Assembly: GCA_045561575.1 (NCBI GenBank)
Contig: JBJKXM010000004.1
Span: 62,001-126,000, forward strand
From: GCA-002715885 sp045561575
GTDB taxonomy: Bacteria; Bacteroidota; Bacteroidia; Flavobacteriales; BACL11
Length of the DNA stretch: 64,000 bases
Direction: 5' to 3'
The position numbers were made by a program, and so were the translations under genes. Positions 26,596 through 36,584 of this stretch are shown here, piece by piece. Below the pieces are notes generated by a model that had not been told where the DNA came from, ran no database searches, and saw nothing but the letters and a program-made list of their open reading frames with translations. Within the stretch, counting starts at the first letter, position 1. Each line of letters begins with the position of its first letter.

Positions 26596-27338
26596 AAAAA
26601 ATTATACTAATATTTTTAATAATACCTAGCTTTTTAATAGGACAAAACGGACCGACTGCAAGTTTCATTTATAATCCAGTATGTCTTGGAACTAACATAG
26701 TATTAACAGATTTTTCATATCCTGATTTTAATACAAACTCTCCTATTGTGTCATGGGATTGGGAATATAATGGGAATATTATTTCGACTCAACAAAATGC
26801 AGATTATCTTTTTTCTCAGTGTGGACTTTACGATATTATTTTGACTGTTACAGACGCAGATGGTTTTTCAGATGACACTACTATTAATGTAGAAATATTT
26901 TGCCCACCAACAGCTGATTTTATTAATGATGTTGTATGCTTTGGAGATCCAACAAACTTTGTTGATGTTTCATCACCAGGTGATGGAACTCCACCATTAA
27001 ATTCTGGATCAACATGGATGTATGTTTTTGGAGATGCGGACCCTCCAAATGCTGTAAATCCAAATTGCACTGCTACTTTTAACTATGCAGGTATACACCC
27101 TGTCACCTTTATTGTTTCTGAAATTCAGTTTAACGGACAATATTGTATAGACTCCATTGTAAAAGATGTTCAAGTAGACTCATGTACTGTTGGGATAGAA
27201 AACATATTTAATGTTCAAAAGAAAAAAATTATTAATAACTATAATATATTAGGAAAATCCAGAAAAATTAATTCAAGAGATTTAAATATTATTATTTACA
27301 GTGATGGTACAGTAGAAAAAAAGATAATAATTAAATAA
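26592..27338 (+). CDS. Secreted PKD-like protein with T9SS-style tail, inside the paa operon
   Basis: The 248-residue protein has a signal peptide (MKKIILIFLIIPSFLIGQ) and two PKD-like repeats: about 22-105 with WDWEYNG and about 106-200 beginning CPPTADFINDVVC; each has paired cysteines. The end SDGTVEKKIIIK resembles the tail of the CotH-like protein (DDGRIEKRIIIK). It is translationally coupled to paaZ (ATGA overlap) and the next gene begins right after its stop. No enzyme function is seen. A surface or binding role linked to aromatic-acid use is possible but only inferred from position. Confidence 0.75.
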   Translation: MKKIILIFLIIPSFLIGQNGPTASFIYNPVCLGTNIVLTDFSYPDFNTNSPIVSWDWEYNGNIISTQQNADYLFSQCGLYDIILTVTDADGFSDDTTINVEIFCPPTADFINDVVCFGDPTNFVDVSSPGDGTPPLNSGSTWMYVFGDADPPNAVNPNCTATFNYAGIHPVTFIVSEIQFNGQYCIDSIVKDVQVDSCTVGIENIFNVQKKKIINNYNILGKSRKINSRDLNIIIYSDGTVEKKIIIK

Positions 27339-28094
27339 ATGGAAGGGTCAGTAGAACTAAATATCAATAACAATATTGGTACAATTGAATTTTACCATCC
27401 ACAAAGTAATTCACTTCCTTCAAACATACTAGAAAAGCTAGCAAAAACTATTGAAGAATGTGGCGATAATGATAATATTAGTGTTATTATTATGAAGAGC
27501 AAAGGAGATAGAGTATTCTGCGCAGGAGCTTCATTTGATGAACTTTCTAGCATCTCAAATTTTAATGAAGGTAAATCTTTTTTTATGGGTTTTGCTAATG
27601 TGATCAATGCTTGTAGAAAATGTCCAAAACTAATTATCTGTAGAGTTCAAGGAAAAGCAGTAGGTGGTGGTGTTGGAATGGCTTGTGCTGGTGATTATTG
27701 TTTTGCCACAAAATTCTCTGCAATAAAGTTAAGTGAACTTGCAGTAGGGATTGGACCATTTGTAGTTGGACCTGCTGTAGAAAGAAAATCTGGACTGTCA
27801 GCATATTCAACATTATCAATAAATGCAACCAAATGGTTTAGCGCTGAGTGGGCACAACAAAAGGGAATATATGCTGAAGTTTATGAATCTAACGATTTAA
27901 TGGACGAGGCTATAAATAAGTTAGCTCATGAACTAGTAAATTCAAATCCTGAAGCCACTAAAAAATTAAAAGAAGTCTTTTGGGAAAATGCTAATAATTG
28001 GGATGAATTATTGAAAGAGAGAGCGGAATATAGTGGTCAATTAGTTCTCTCAGAATTTACAAAACAAGCCATAGCTAGATTCAAAAAAAAATAA
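27339..28094 (+). CDS. Enoyl-CoA hydratase/isomerase family protein (PaaF-like)
   Basis: The 251-residue crotonase has the oxyanion-hole segments RVFCAGASFDEL and VQGKAVGGGVGMACAGDYC. It is the second crotonase in the operon and could be the 2,3-dehydroadipyl-CoA hydratase (PaaF), the step otherwise missing here. The active-site region SELAVGIGPFVVGPAVER departs from the usual GIIPG..GGTQ pattern, so this is an inference. It begins directly after the PKD-like gene stop and is followed directly by the E1 gene. Confidence 0.75.
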   Translation: MEGSVELNINNNIGTIEFYHPQSNSLPSNILEKLAKTIEECGDNDNISVIIMKSKGDRVFCAGASFDELSSISNFNEGKSFFMGFANVINACRKCPKLIICRVQGKAVGGGVGMACAGDYCFATKFSAIKLSELAVGIGPFVVGPAVERKSGLSAYSTLSINATKWFSAEWAQQKGIYAEVYESNDLMDEAINKLAHELVNSNPEATKKLKEVFWENANNWDELLKERAEYSGQLVLSEFTKQAIARFKKK

Positions 28095-30149
28095 GTGGCA
28101 AACATTAAAAAAGAAATACTAGAAAAAGCATATCGTTTAATTTGCACTGCTCGTTCTCTAAGTTCAATTTATGAAGAGAATAAAGAAATAACATCAAAAT
28201 ACGTTCATGCAACGTCTAAAGGTCATGAAGTAATTCAAATTGCACTGGCATTACAATTAAAAAAACATGATTGGGTTTCACCATATTACAGAGACGATTC
28301 AATTTTACTTGGAATTGGGATAAAACCTTATGAACTTATGCTACAATTGATGTGTAAAAAAGATGATCCTTTCTCTGGAGGAAGAACATATTACTCTCAT
28401 CCATCATTAAAGAGAGAAAATATGCCAAAAATTATTCACCAATCATCTGCTACTGGAATGCAAGCAATACCAACAACCGGAATTGCACTAGGCTTGAGAT
28501 ATAAATTTAAAAATAACTTTAAAGATACAGAATTAGAAAAAAATCCTATTGTTGTATGCTCATTTGGTGATGCATCAATTACTGAAGGAGAAGTTGCTGA
28601 GGCATTCCAAATGGCATCTCTAAAAAAACTTCCAATTTTATATCTTGTGCAAGATAATGAATGGGATATTTCTGCTCATTCATCAGAAACAAGAGCAGTT
28701 GATGCTGCAACATATGCAAAAGGATTCGGAATAAAAAGCTACTCTATTGATGGAACAAATTTTGAAGAATCATACAACATTATTTCTAAGTCAATTTCTG
28801 AAATAAGAAAAAATTCTTACCCAATACTAATACACGCTAAAGTTCCTCTACTTAATCATCATACTTCTGGAGTGAGAATGGAATGGTATAGAGATGATCT
28901 TGAACAAGCAAAAAAAGATGATCCCTTTCCAAAACTTGAAAAATTACTAATTGATAATAATTTTCAAGAATCTAAATTAAATGAGATAAAAAAAGAAATT
29001 GATAAGGAAATTGTTGAAGAATTTAAAAAAGCAATGGAGGCTGCTGATCCAGAACCTGAAGATTTATTTAAATATAAATTTTCTCCAACTGATATAAATA
29101 AGGAAGTTGGTAATAGAAGCCCTGAAAACAAAGAGAGTATTTTTATGGTAGATGCAGGAATCTGTGCCATAAAAGAATTAATGGAAGATCATCCAGAATG
29201 TCTTTTATATGGGCAAGATGTTGGAAAAAGATTAGGAGGTGTATTTAGAGAAGCAGCAACACTTGGGGAGCATTTTGGAGATGAAAGAGTTTTTAATACT
29301 CCTATTCAGGAGGCATTTATAATTGGAAGTACTGTAGGTATGTCTGCTATTGGTTTAAAACCTATAGTTGAAATTCAATTTGCTGATTATATTTGGCCAG
29401 GTCTGAACCAATTATTTACTGAAGTAAGTAGATCGTATTATCTTTCAAATGGAAAATGGCCTGTGAGTTGTGTTATTAGAGTTCCAACAGGGGCATACGG
29501 AAGTGGAGGGCCATATCACTCTTCATCTGTTGAATCTATACTAACAAATATCCACGGTATTAAAATAGCATACCCATCAAATGCAGCGGATTTAAAAGGG
29601 TTGTTGAAAGCTGCTTATTATGACCCTAACCCAGTAGTAATACTTGAGCATAAAGGACTTTACTGGGGAAAAATAAAAGGAACTGAAGACACAAAAACAA
29701 TTGAACCATCCAAGGATTATATTATACCTCTTGGAAAGGCAATATCAGTTTTACAAGCAAATAAACAAAACATTGATTTAGGAAAAAGCTTGTGTATTAT
29801 TACTTATGGAATGGGTGTTTACTGGGCTAAACAAGCAGCAAATAACTACAAAGGTCAAATAGAAATTATCGATCTTAGAAGTCTCTACCCTTTAGATGAA
29901 GAATATATCTACAGCAAAGTAAAAGAACATAGCAATTGTATTGTAGTAAGTGAAGAACCTAGTCAAAACTCATTTGCTCAATCGCTTGCATCAAAGATCT
30001 ATAAAAACTGTTTTGAATTTCTAGATAATTCTATATCTGTTATAGGATCAGAAAATCTTCCAGCAATTCCTTTAAATTCAATTTTAGAAGAAAGAATGTT
30101 ACCAAGTTCTAAAAAAATAGAAATTGAAATAAAAAAGATCCTTGAATAA
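28095..30149 (+). CDS. Fused alpha/beta 2-oxoacid dehydrogenase E1 (thiamine-diphosphate)
   Basis: The 684-residue protein joins an E1-alpha domain (about 1-330; TPP motif CSFGDASITEGEVAEAFQ...QDNEW) to an E1-beta domain (about 345-684; LYGQDVGKRLGG, FNTPIQEAFIIGSTVGM, VPTGAYGSGGPYHS). It decarboxylates a 2-oxoacid and passes the acyl group to a lipoyl E2, which is not in the window. Start is GTG, directly after the crotonase stop. Being last in the paa operon, it may supply phenylacetyl-CoA from phenylpyruvate; a branched-chain substrate is the alternative. Confidence 0.82.
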   Translation: MANIKKEILEKAYRLICTARSLSSIYEENKEITSKYVHATSKGHEVIQIALALQLKKHDWVSPYYRDDSILLGIGIKPYELMLQLMCKKDDPFSGGRTYYSHPSLKRENMPKIIHQSSATGMQAIPTTGIALGLRYKFKNNFKDTELEKNPIVVCSFGDASITEGEVAEAFQMASLKKLPILYLVQDNEWDISAHSSETRAVDAATYAKGFGIKSYSIDGTNFEESYNIISKSISEIRKNSYPILIHAKVPLLNHHTSGVRMEWYRDDLEQAKKDDPFPKLEKLLIDNNFQESKLNEIKKEIDKEIVEEFKKAMEAADPEPEDLFKYKFSPTDINKEVGNRSPENKESIFMVDAGICAIKELMEDHPECLLYGQDVGKRLGGVFREAATLGEHFGDERVFNTPIQEAFIIGSTVGMSAIGLKPIVEIQFADYIWPGLNQLFTEVSRSYYLSNGKWPVSCVIRVPTGAYGSGGPYHSSSVESILTNIHGIKIAYPSNAADLKGLLKAAYYDPNPVVILEHKGLYWGKIKGTEDTKTIEPSKDYIIPLGKAISVLQANKQNIDLGKSLCIITYGMGVYWAKQAANNYKGQIEIIDLRSLYPLDEEYIYSKVKEHSNCIVVSEEPSQNSFAQSLASKIYKNCFEFLDNSISVIGSENLPAIPLNSILEERMLPSSKKIEIEIKKILE

Positions 30150-30187
30150 GTTTTTATATTTTGTATAATAAAATTATCAAATAGTTA

Positions 30188-30195
30188 TATATTTG
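30188..30195 (+). promoter_or_regulatory. Putative -7 element of the first TonB receptor gene
   Basis: TATATTTG matches TAnnTTTG and ends 17 bases before the ATG at 30212. A TTG at 30161-30163 is 24 bases upstream, slightly too far for an ideal -33. Confidence 0.4.
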
Positions 30196-30211
30196 TGCAA
30201 TTATCTGATTA

Positions 30212-32594
30212 ATGAAAAAAACACACTTTATTTTCTTATTGTTAACCTTATTATGTTACTACAGTTATGGTCAAAAAAATTACACCATTAGCGGATATGT
30301 TCAAGAATCTGAAAGTGGTGAAAATTTAATTGGAGTATCTATTTACGATAAAGAAACATTTAAAGGTACAGTAACTAATCAATACGGATTCTACTCACTA
30401 ACCTTAGAAGAAGGAAATTATGAAATTATCTATTCTTTTATAGGTCTAGAATCGACAACTAAAAAGGTTAACCTAAGCAAAAATTTAAGAATCAACATTT
30501 CTCTTGAGAGTAATGCTATCATTACTGAAGAAGTAATAGTTACAGGAGAAAAACTTGACAAAAACGTAAGTAGTTCAAAAATGAGTCAAGTCAAAATTGA
30601 AGTAAATAACATCAAACAACTTCCTGTTATTTTAGGTGAAGTAGATGTATTAAAATCTGCTCAATTATTACCAGGAATCACATCAAATGGAGAGGGAAGT
30701 TCAGGATTATATGTAAGAGGCGGAGGACCTGATCAAAATCTTATTCTTTTAGATGAAGCGGTTGTTTACAATGCCTCGCATTTGTTTGGCTTCTTTTCTG
30801 TCTTCAATGCAGATGCAATTAAGGATATAAACATAATTAAGAGGAGGAATGCCTGCAGAATATGGAGGACGACTATCATCAGTTTTAGATATAACAATGA
30901 ATGATGGAAATAATAAAAAATATCAGGCAGATGGAGGTATTGGATTACTTTCATCTAGATTAACTTTACAAGGGCCTATTCAAAAAGAAAAAAGCTCGTT
31001 TATTGTTTCAGCAAGAAGAACATATATTGATGTACTATCAAAGCCTTTTCTTAACAGAAAAGACCCTGAAACTGGAGAACCTAATGCATTTGCCGGATCA
31101 GGATACTTCTATGATCTAACAACTAAAATTAACTATAGATTATCTGATAAAGACAGATTATATCTAAGTGGATATTTTGGAAGAGATGTTTTCAGTTTTG
31201 CCAATGCAGACAATGGTTTTGCTATTGAAATTCCATGGGGAAATGCTACTGGATCATTAAGATGGAATCATTTATTTAATGATAAATTATTCATGAACAC
31301 ATCTGTAATTTTCAGTGATTATAGATTTGAATTTAATCTTGCTCAAAGTGAATTTGAATTCAAAATATTTTCAGGAATTAATGATTGGAATACAAAAGTT
31401 GATTTTTTATATCAACCAAATCAAAGACATACAATTAAATTTGGAACCAACTATACATATCATGTCTTTACTCCTGGAAATGCAACAGGGCGATCTGGAG
31501 ATGTAGAATTTGCACCAGATGAGATATTTAGACAATACTCAAATGAAGGTGCCTTATATTTTTCTGATGATTTTGAATTAAGTGATGATATTAAAATTAA
31601 TGCTGGTTTGAGGTATTCATCATTTCAACACAGAGTAGATATTAATTTATTAAGATATGTTTCAAATGATTTAACTTTTAGTTCAGATAATTACAGAAAT
31701 ATTGAACCTAGATTTTCTCTTAGATATAAACTAAATCCAACAAGTTCAATTAAAACTTCTTACACAGAAAACTATCAATATATTCATCTTGCATCTACTT
31801 CCTCTGTTAGTTTACCAACTGACCTTTGGGTTCCAAGTTCTACAGCTATTAAACCTAAATTCTCTAAGCAGTACGCAATTGGATACTTTAAGAACTTTAA
31901 GGAAAATATGTATGAGACTTCATTAGAAGCTTATTACAAGGAAATGACTAATTTAATTGAATATAAAGAAGGTTTTTTACCTGAAGACAATACAAATCAA
32001 AGTAGTGACAATTCTTTTACATTTGGTGATGGAGACTCTTATGGAATTGAATTATTACTTAAAAAAAATCAAGGAAAAACAACGGGTTGGATTGGTTATA
32101 CATTATCAAAAACAACTAGATATTTTGATGAAGTAAATAATGGAATTGAATTTCCAGCAAAATATGATAGGAGACATGATTTATCCATTACTGCAACTCA
32201 TAAATTATCAAAAGCATGGGTATTGAGTGGAGTTTTTGTTTATGCAACAGGAAATGCTATAACTCTTCCTACAGAAAGATATGTTATTGGTGGTGATGTT
32301 TATACCCAATTTACATCAAGAAATGGATATAGAATGGATCCATACCATCGTATGGATATTGGTGCAACTTACACACCTTCAAAAAAGAAGAAAAAGAAGT
32401 TTAAATCAACATGGAATTTTTCTATCTATAATGTATACTCAAGAAAAAACCCATACTTTATTTATTTTGCTCTAGAAGGTTTAGAAGAAAACGGTGAAAA
32501 TCAAAATATCCAAAACGGAAATGTTGAACCTAAAGCATACCAAGTTTCTATTTTCCCAATATTACCGTCCGTAACATGGAACTTTAATTTTTAA
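30212..32594 (+). CDS. TonB-dependent receptor with CarboxypepD_reg domain (single-base frameshift)
   Basis: Two frames form one receptor of about 793 residues. The first (30212-30904) holds the signal peptide ending SYGQ, a carboxypeptidase-regulatory-like domain (about 22-105) and the start of the plug up to KDINIIK. The second (ATG 30849 to 32594) continues as GGMPAEYGGRLSSVLDI and the beta-barrel to a terminal F. Joining them needs one base skipped at AAG AGG AGG A (30839-30848). Such receptors take up substrates across the outer membrane using TonB energy. The DUF4249 gene follows by two bases, a usual pairing. Whether the shift is real is open. Confidence 0.85.
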
Positions 32595-32596
32595 CT

Positions 32597-33640
32597 ATGA
32601 GAAAACTACTATTTATTTTTTTATGTTTTTTATCTTGTCAAGATGAAATCTCATTAGAATTTCCTATCGAGTCTCAAAGGCTAGTTGTTGAAGGAGGAAT
32701 AGAACCAAATATGCCTCCATATGTTATTCTTTCAAAAAATCAGGGATATTTTGATGAAATTAATGCAAACACATACAATGATTTATTTATTTATGATGCA
32801 GAAGTAGTTGTTTGGACATTAGATCAAAATGGAGTTGCTGATTCAGTTTATTTACAACCGCTCCCTCCTCCCCTGGATTCAATTCCAGTATTCACTGATA
32901 TTAATTACTTATTCTCATTAACTAATCCACCATATGCAAATTCAAATGGCTATCCTTTTAGTAAAGAAAATAAAACATATAATTTAATTGTGAGATGGAA
33001 TAATCAGGAAATAACAAGTCAAACTACAATACCAACCACAACTCCATTAGATTGTTTATGGGTAGAAAAAAATGAATTTACTGATAAAGATTATGAATTT
33101 GACATTAGAGCCATATATGATGATCCTGCTGAAGTAGCAAATAATATTTTATTAAAATACAGAAAACCTATTCACTGGAAAGTTGACACTATAAATTGGG
33201 TATTAGAGGAAAATAATGATGATTTAATGGAATTAATTGATGCAGGCACAGATATTTTAATAAATGGAACTCGTTTTGAAACTTATTTTCCCCAAAAAGG
33301 AGATGGAAACTTCCCTCAATTTCCATATAATTCCGATAGATATCGAACATTCGAAATAAATGGACAAACTGATAGCATCTTTGTTCCTCATGATGAAGTA
33401 ATAATTAAATTCTGTCAAATTGATGAACCTTCATTAAAATTTTGGAGAAGTCTTGTGAGACAATTTGGTTCAAATGGTAATCCATTTCAAGAACCCTTAA
33501 ACATTGTAAGTAATGTAAATGGAGGTTACGGTGGTTGGACTGGATATGGAAGTGTTTATTATAGAATCCCAATTATTGATGGTTTTTCAACAAATTCTCC
33601 ATTACCTATTGATTCCATTGAAATAACTGATGTTTTTTAA
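32597..33640 (+). CDS. DUF4249 lipoprotein, TonB-receptor partner
   Basis: The 347-residue protein has a lipoprotein signal (MRKLLFIFLCFLSCQDE, lipobox Cys near residue 14) and the DUF4249 opening RLVVEGGIEPNMPPYVILSKNQGYF. It ends in a predicted strand-rich region with RIPIIDGFS. Family proteins are encoded next to TonB-dependent receptors, as here, and probably sit on the outer membrane; the ligand is unknown. Confidence 0.83.
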   Translation: MRKLLFIFLCFLSCQDEISLEFPIESQRLVVEGGIEPNMPPYVILSKNQGYFDEINANTYNDLFIYDAEVVVWTLDQNGVADSVYLQPLPPPLDSIPVFTDINYLFSLTNPPYANSNGYPFSKENKTYNLIVRWNNQEITSQTTIPTTTPLDCLWVEKNEFTDKDYEFDIRAIYDDPAEVANNILLKYRKPIHWKVDTINWVLEENNDDLMELIDAGTDILINGTRFETYFPQKGDGNFPQFPYNSDRYRTFEINGQTDSIFVPHDEVIIKFCQIDEPSLKFWRSLVRQFGSNGNPFQEPLNIVSNVNGGYGGWTGYGSVYYRIPIIDGFSTNSPLPIDSIEITDVF

Positions 33641-33665
33641 TAATTTAGCCAAAAATTAAAACATC

Positions 33666-34613
33666 ATGGCTGAAGAAATTGAAAAGATAGAAACGTTAAT
33701 AATTGGATCTGGACCTGCAGGATATACAGCTGCAATTTATGCTGCTAGAGCAGATTTAAATCCTGTTGTTATTCAAGGACTTCAACCAGGTGGACAATTA
33801 ACCACTACAACTGATGTTGATAATTACCCAGGATATCCTAATGGAGTTGACGGAACAAAAATGATGGAAGATTTTAAAGCACAAGCTGAAAGGTTTGATA
33901 CAGACACAAGATGGGGAATGGTAACTAAAGTAGACTTAAGCGAAAGACCTTTTAAAGTAGAAATTGATGAGAAAAATAACGTTTTAGCTGAAACAATAAT
34001 TATTGCTACTGGGGCTTCAGCAAAATGGTTAGGTATTGATGATGAAAAAAGACTGAATGGTTATGGTGTTTCTGCATGCGCAACTTGTGATGGATTTTTC
34101 TATAAAGGAATGGATGTAGTAGTAGTTGGTGGTGGTGATACTGCAGCTGAAGAAGCTACATATCTAGCTAAATTATGTACCAAAGTAACTTTACTTGTTA
34201 GGCGAGATGAAATGCGAGCATCTAAAGCCATGCAAAAAAGAGTCTTCAACACAAAAAACCTTGAAGTACTTTTTAATCATGAAACTAAAAGTATTAATGG
34301 TGAGCCAGGTGAAATTGGTGTTGAAAGTGTAACTGCAGTAAATAATTATACCGGTGAAGAAACTGTTATTCCTGCAAAAGGTTTTTTTGTTGCTATTGGA
34401 CACACCCCAAACACATCTTTATTTAAAGGGCAATTAGACATGGATGAAAATGGTTATTTGATTATTGAAGCTGGAACTTCAAAAACAAAAATTCCTGGTG
34501 TTTTTGCTGCTGGTGATGTCGCTGACCATGTTTATAGACAGGCAGTTACATCTGCAGGTACTGGATGTATGGCTGCTCTTGATGCTGAAAGATTTTTAGC
34601 TTCACAGGAGTAA
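33666..34613 (+). CDS. trxB: Thioredoxin-disulfide reductase
   Basis: This 315-residue flavoprotein has the FAD motif GSGPAGYTAAIYAARA (14-29), the redox pair Cys138-Ala-Thr-Cys141, the NADPH motif GGGDTAAEEA and the C-terminal FAD contact AAGDVAD. It reduces thioredoxin with NADPH. Thioredoxin-coupled ArsC-like enzyme at 46834 could be an indirect client. Length and motifs are complete. Confidence 0.96.
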   Translation: MAEEIEKIETLIIGSGPAGYTAAIYAARADLNPVVIQGLQPGGQLTTTTDVDNYPGYPNGVDGTKMMEDFKAQAERFDTDTRWGMVTKVDLSERPFKVEIDEKNNVLAETIIIATGASAKWLGIDDEKRLNGYGVSACATCDGFFYKGMDVVVVGGGDTAAEEATYLAKLCTKVTLLVRRDEMRASKAMQKRVFNTKNLEVLFNHETKSINGEPGEIGVESVTAVNNYTGEETVIPAKGFFVAIGHTPNTSLFKGQLDMDENGYLIIEAGTSKTKIPGVFAAGDVADHVYRQAVTSAGTGCMAALDAERFLASQE

Positions 34614-34646
34614 ACTTCATTTCAATTAAAGGTGTTTATTTATGCT

Positions 34647-34654
34647 TATATTCG
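34647..34654 (+). promoter_or_regulatory. Putative -7 element of recQ
   Basis: TATATTCG differs from TAnnTTTG at one base. Its last base is 7 bases before the first base of the recQ ATG, so transcription would begin at or beside the start codon. Confidence 0.4.
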
Positions 34655-34660
34655 TAGTAT

Positions 34661-36568
34661 ATGCAAGCTATTGATATTTTAAAAAAATATTGGGGTTACA
34701 CTTCTTTTAAATCAAAACAAGAAGAAATAATAAATTCTGTAATTGATAAAAAAGATACATTAGCATTATTACCAACATCAGGTGGAAAATCAATATGCTT
34801 TCAAATTCCTGCATTAATGAGTGAAGGAATATGCATAGTAGTATCTCCTCTTATTTCTTTAATGCAAGATCAAACAAAGTTTCTAAAATCAAAAGGTGTA
34901 AATACAATAGCAATTTCATCAATAATGAATTTAAATGAAATTGATACGGCTTTAACAAATTGTATTTATGGCAATATCAAATTTTTATATATCTCTCCTG
35001 AAAGATTAAGAAACAAAAATATTAAAGAAAAAATCCTGAAGATGAATGTAAATCTCATAGCAGTTGACGAGGCACATTGTATCTCAGAATGGGGACACAA
35101 TTTTCGACCATCTTACCGATTAATTAATGAGCTTAGGGAAATAAAAAAAGAAGTTCCAATTATAGCGTTAACTGCTACAGCAAATAAACAAGTAGCTAAG
35201 GACATTCAAACTAATTTAAATTTTAAAGATAGTAATGTAATCACATCAAGTTTTTTTAGAAAAAACCTATCATACGTTGCCCTAGAATGCAAAAACAAAA
35301 ACCAAACATTAATAAATCTTTGTAATAAAATTAAAAGTTCAATTATTATATATGTCGGTTCTAGAAAAGAAAGTAATCTAATTAGTCAAATGTTAAATAA
35401 GCACTCAATTTCTGCTGCTGCTTATCATGCCGGAATTGAAATTGGGAAAAGAGAAGTAATTCAACAACAATGGATAGAAAATAGTATCAGAGTAATAGTA
35501 GCTACTAATGCTTTTGGTATGGGAGTAAATAAATTAGATGTTAGATTAGTTGTTCATTTAAATTTACCGCTCAATATAGAATCATATTTCCAAGAATCAG
35601 GAAGAGCAGGAAGAGATAACAAAACTGCTTATTCTTTCATTCTTTATAATAACATAGATATAAAAAGTTCATACAAAATAATTAATGATAGGTTTCCTTT
35701 AAAGATTGATTTACAAAATACATACCAAAAGATATGTGACGACCTTCAAATAGCAGTAAATACATTTCCAGAGGATGACTTTAACTTTAACATCAAAGAT
35801 TTTTGTGAAAAATATAACTTGGATATAATAAAAACATACAATGTTATTAAATATTTAGAAAAAGAGGAATTAATAAAATTAAATAATCAACATAAAAAAT
35901 CTTCAAGAATTAAAATTTTACTTAATAGTTCTGAATTATATAAATTTCAAATTGCGAATAGTTATTTTGATAATATCATTAAATTATTATTAAGAAAATT
36001 TCCAAATATTTTTAAGAATTATGTGAAAATAAATGAAAATGAGCTGCAAAAGAATATCAATTCAGATAAACAAAGTATTAAGGAAATTTTTATCAAATTA
36101 GATCAAAAGGGTGTAATAAGCTATTTAGAGAAAACATCTGATACAAGTATTAAATTTATTCAAAACAGAAAAGATGCAAAATATTTAGAATTTTCAGAAT
36201 CTGATATTGAAAAAGAAAGAGTACAGGCAAAGGAAAAACTTAAAAATATAATTGATTATATCAAAAATAAAAAAAGATGTAGAAATCAAATTTTATTAGA
36301 ATACTTTAACGAAGAAAAATTAGAGAACTGTAAAATATGTGATAATTGTATAAAGTTAAATAAAGAAAAAATGAGGAAAGAGTTATTTAATTCAATTTCC
36401 AAAAAAATTATTGATATACTTAAAAATAAAGAATTCACATATAATGAAATAAAGAATGAAATTGAAGAGGAAGATGAAGAAACTTTAAAAAATGTTTTAA
36501 ATTATCTTTTTGATAACGATTTGATCAATAAATTTGGAAACAAATACACTATAAATACAAATAAATAA
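34661..36568 (+). CDS. recQ: ATP-dependent DNA helicase RecQ
   Basis: The 635-residue superfamily 2 helicase has Walker A PTSGGKS (38-44), the DEAH box (136-139) in VDEAHCISEWGHNFRPSYR, GMGVNKLDVRLVVHL and motif VI QESGRAGRD. A zinc-binding part with NCKICDNC lies near 565-575 and follows the C-terminal region. The HRDC domain is absent or not recognisable, which is common in shorter RecQs. It unwinds DNA in recombination and repair. fmt follows after 16 bases. Confidence 0.92.
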   Translation: MQAIDILKKYWGYTSFKSKQEEIINSVIDKKDTLALLPTSGGKSICFQIPALMSEGICIVVSPLISLMQDQTKFLKSKGVNTIAISSIMNLNEIDTALTNCIYGNIKFLYISPERLRNKNIKEKILKMNVNLIAVDEAHCISEWGHNFRPSYRLINELREIKKEVPIIALTATANKQVAKDIQTNLNFKDSNVITSSFFRKNLSYVALECKNKNQTLINLCNKIKSSIIIYVGSRKESNLISQMLNKHSISAAAYHAGIEIGKREVIQQQWIENSIRVIVATNAFGMGVNKLDVRLVVHLNLPLNIESYFQESGRAGRDNKTAYSFILYNNIDIKSSYKIINDRFPLKIDLQNTYQKICDDLQIAVNTFPEDDFNFNIKDFCEKYNLDIIKTYNVIKYLEKEELIKLNNQHKKSSRIKILLNSSELYKFQIANSYFDNIIKLLLRKFPNIFKNYVKINENELQKNINSDKQSIKEIFIKLDQKGVISYLEKTSDTSIKFIQNRKDAKYLEFSESDIEKERVQAKEKLKNIIDYIKNKKRCRNQILLEYFNEEKLENCKICDNCIKLNKEKMRKELFNSISKKIIDILKNKEFTYNEIKNEIEEEDEETLKNVLNYLFDNDLINKFGNKYTINTNK

Positions 36569-36584
36569 ATTGAATTTTTGAAAG

